From: JBBQNR01 sp038330145
GTDB lineage: Bacteria; Actinomycetota; Thermoleophilia; Solirubrobacterales; JBBDJG01
Direction: 5' to 3'
DNA: 13,898 nt
Assembly (NCBI GenBank): GCA_038330145.1
Contig: JBBQNR010000074.1
Coordinates: 1 to 13,898 of the forward strand
The position numbers were made by a program, and so were the translations under genes. The notes under the pieces were generated by a model. The model was not told where the DNA came from, did no database searches, and was given only the letters and a program-made list of their open reading frames with translations. Of the stretch, positions 13,759 through 13,898 are shown piece by piece (position 1 is the stretch's first letter; each line of letters opens with the position of its first letter).

Positions 13759-13898
13759 CTATTCCAGCGCGAAGATGACGCACGTCCCGCGATCCCGCAG
13801 CACTGTCTTGTAATGGTCCTCGATGTAGTGCTGGAGATCGGGTTGATATTTCGGAAGCCGTAGCGACTCCAGCCCGGGGACAACGAGATATGACGCGC
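13759..13898 (-). CDS. C-terminal end of a protein carrying the accessory module (cut by right edge)
   Basis: Reading the minus strand from the edge gives 46 codons to a TAG at 13759-13761. The peptide (ASYLVVPGLESLRLPKYQPD, then LQHYIEDHYKTVLRDRGTCVIFALE) lines up with the end of the module in the other two proteins: hydrophobic strand, Y-x-x-x-L-x-x-(H/Y) helix, then a final C/Q-hydrophobic-F-x-L strand, e.g. DTCLVFAL in the 11696-12799 protein and RLQVFDL in the 502-2106 protein. As in the latter, the module ends the protein. What precedes it lies outside the window and may be another methyltransferase or glycosyltransferase. The alternative minus-strand frames show no comparable match. 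Confidence 0.65.
   Translation of the reverse strand, partial: ASYLVVPGLESLRLPKYQPDLQHYIEDHYKTVLRDRGTCVIFALE

Noticed and set aside
1..13898. CRISPR array, IS element, toxin-antitoxin or phage-defence system
   Set aside because: No regularly spaced repeats, transposase, nuclease or small gene pair of that kind was found on either strand.

Overview
The window looks like chromosomal DNA from a high-GC actinobacterium, most likely of the class Thermoleophilia (Solirubrobacterales-like). This is an inference from the strong G/C third-position bias, frequent GTG/TTG starts, several genes that appear leaderless, and protein types I associate with that group: a secreted Cys-containing protein with an ATHPRPGGGTPF-like mature N-terminus, and methyltransferases joined to a small 'WxxxxPxLxxH' module. 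No phage, IS or CRISPR signature was seen.

Layout. 1-350 (minus): start of a secreted protein cut by the left edge. 351-501: AT-richer divergent spacer with a perfect inverted repeat. 502-2106 (plus): three-module methyltransferase / GT2-like remnant / C-terminal module protein. 2147-2236 (plus): tRNA-Ser(GGA). 2290-3072 (minus): PrmC/HemK-like methyltransferase with a degenerate NPPY motif. 3142-8941 (plus): a signalling cluster of a 1165-residue seven-PAS histidine kinase, an Rcp1-type single-domain response regulator, and a REC-GGDEF-EAL protein. 8996-9021: bidirectional terminator. 9161-11502 (minus): KdpE-like response regulator and GAF-PAS histidine kinase overlapping by 4 bp. 11600-11689: 29-codon remnant resembling the start of a DUF2267 gene. 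11696-12799 (minus): second methyltransferase, carrying the module at its N-terminus. 12935-13726 (plus): membrane-anchored protein with a PsbP-like extracytoplasmic domain. 13759-13898 (minus): C-terminal end of a protein that again carries the module.

How the genes may work together. The three plus-strand signalling genes form a plausible phosphorelay. The kinase core is of the phytochrome (Cph1) class and Rcp1-type regulators are its usual partners. The third gene would convert the signal into cyclic di-GMP synthesis or breakdown. The minus-strand kinase/regulator pair is an independent OmpR-type two-component system whose PAS domain resembles the FixL haem PAS. The two methyltransferases and the right-edge protein share one accessory module and suggest surface-glycan or natural-product modification scattered around the signalling genes.

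The most noteworthy observations are this repeated, position-swapped module in three proteins, the photoreceptor-less Cph1-type kinase wired to Rcp1 and c-di-GMP, and the FixL-like PAS in the KdpDE-like system.
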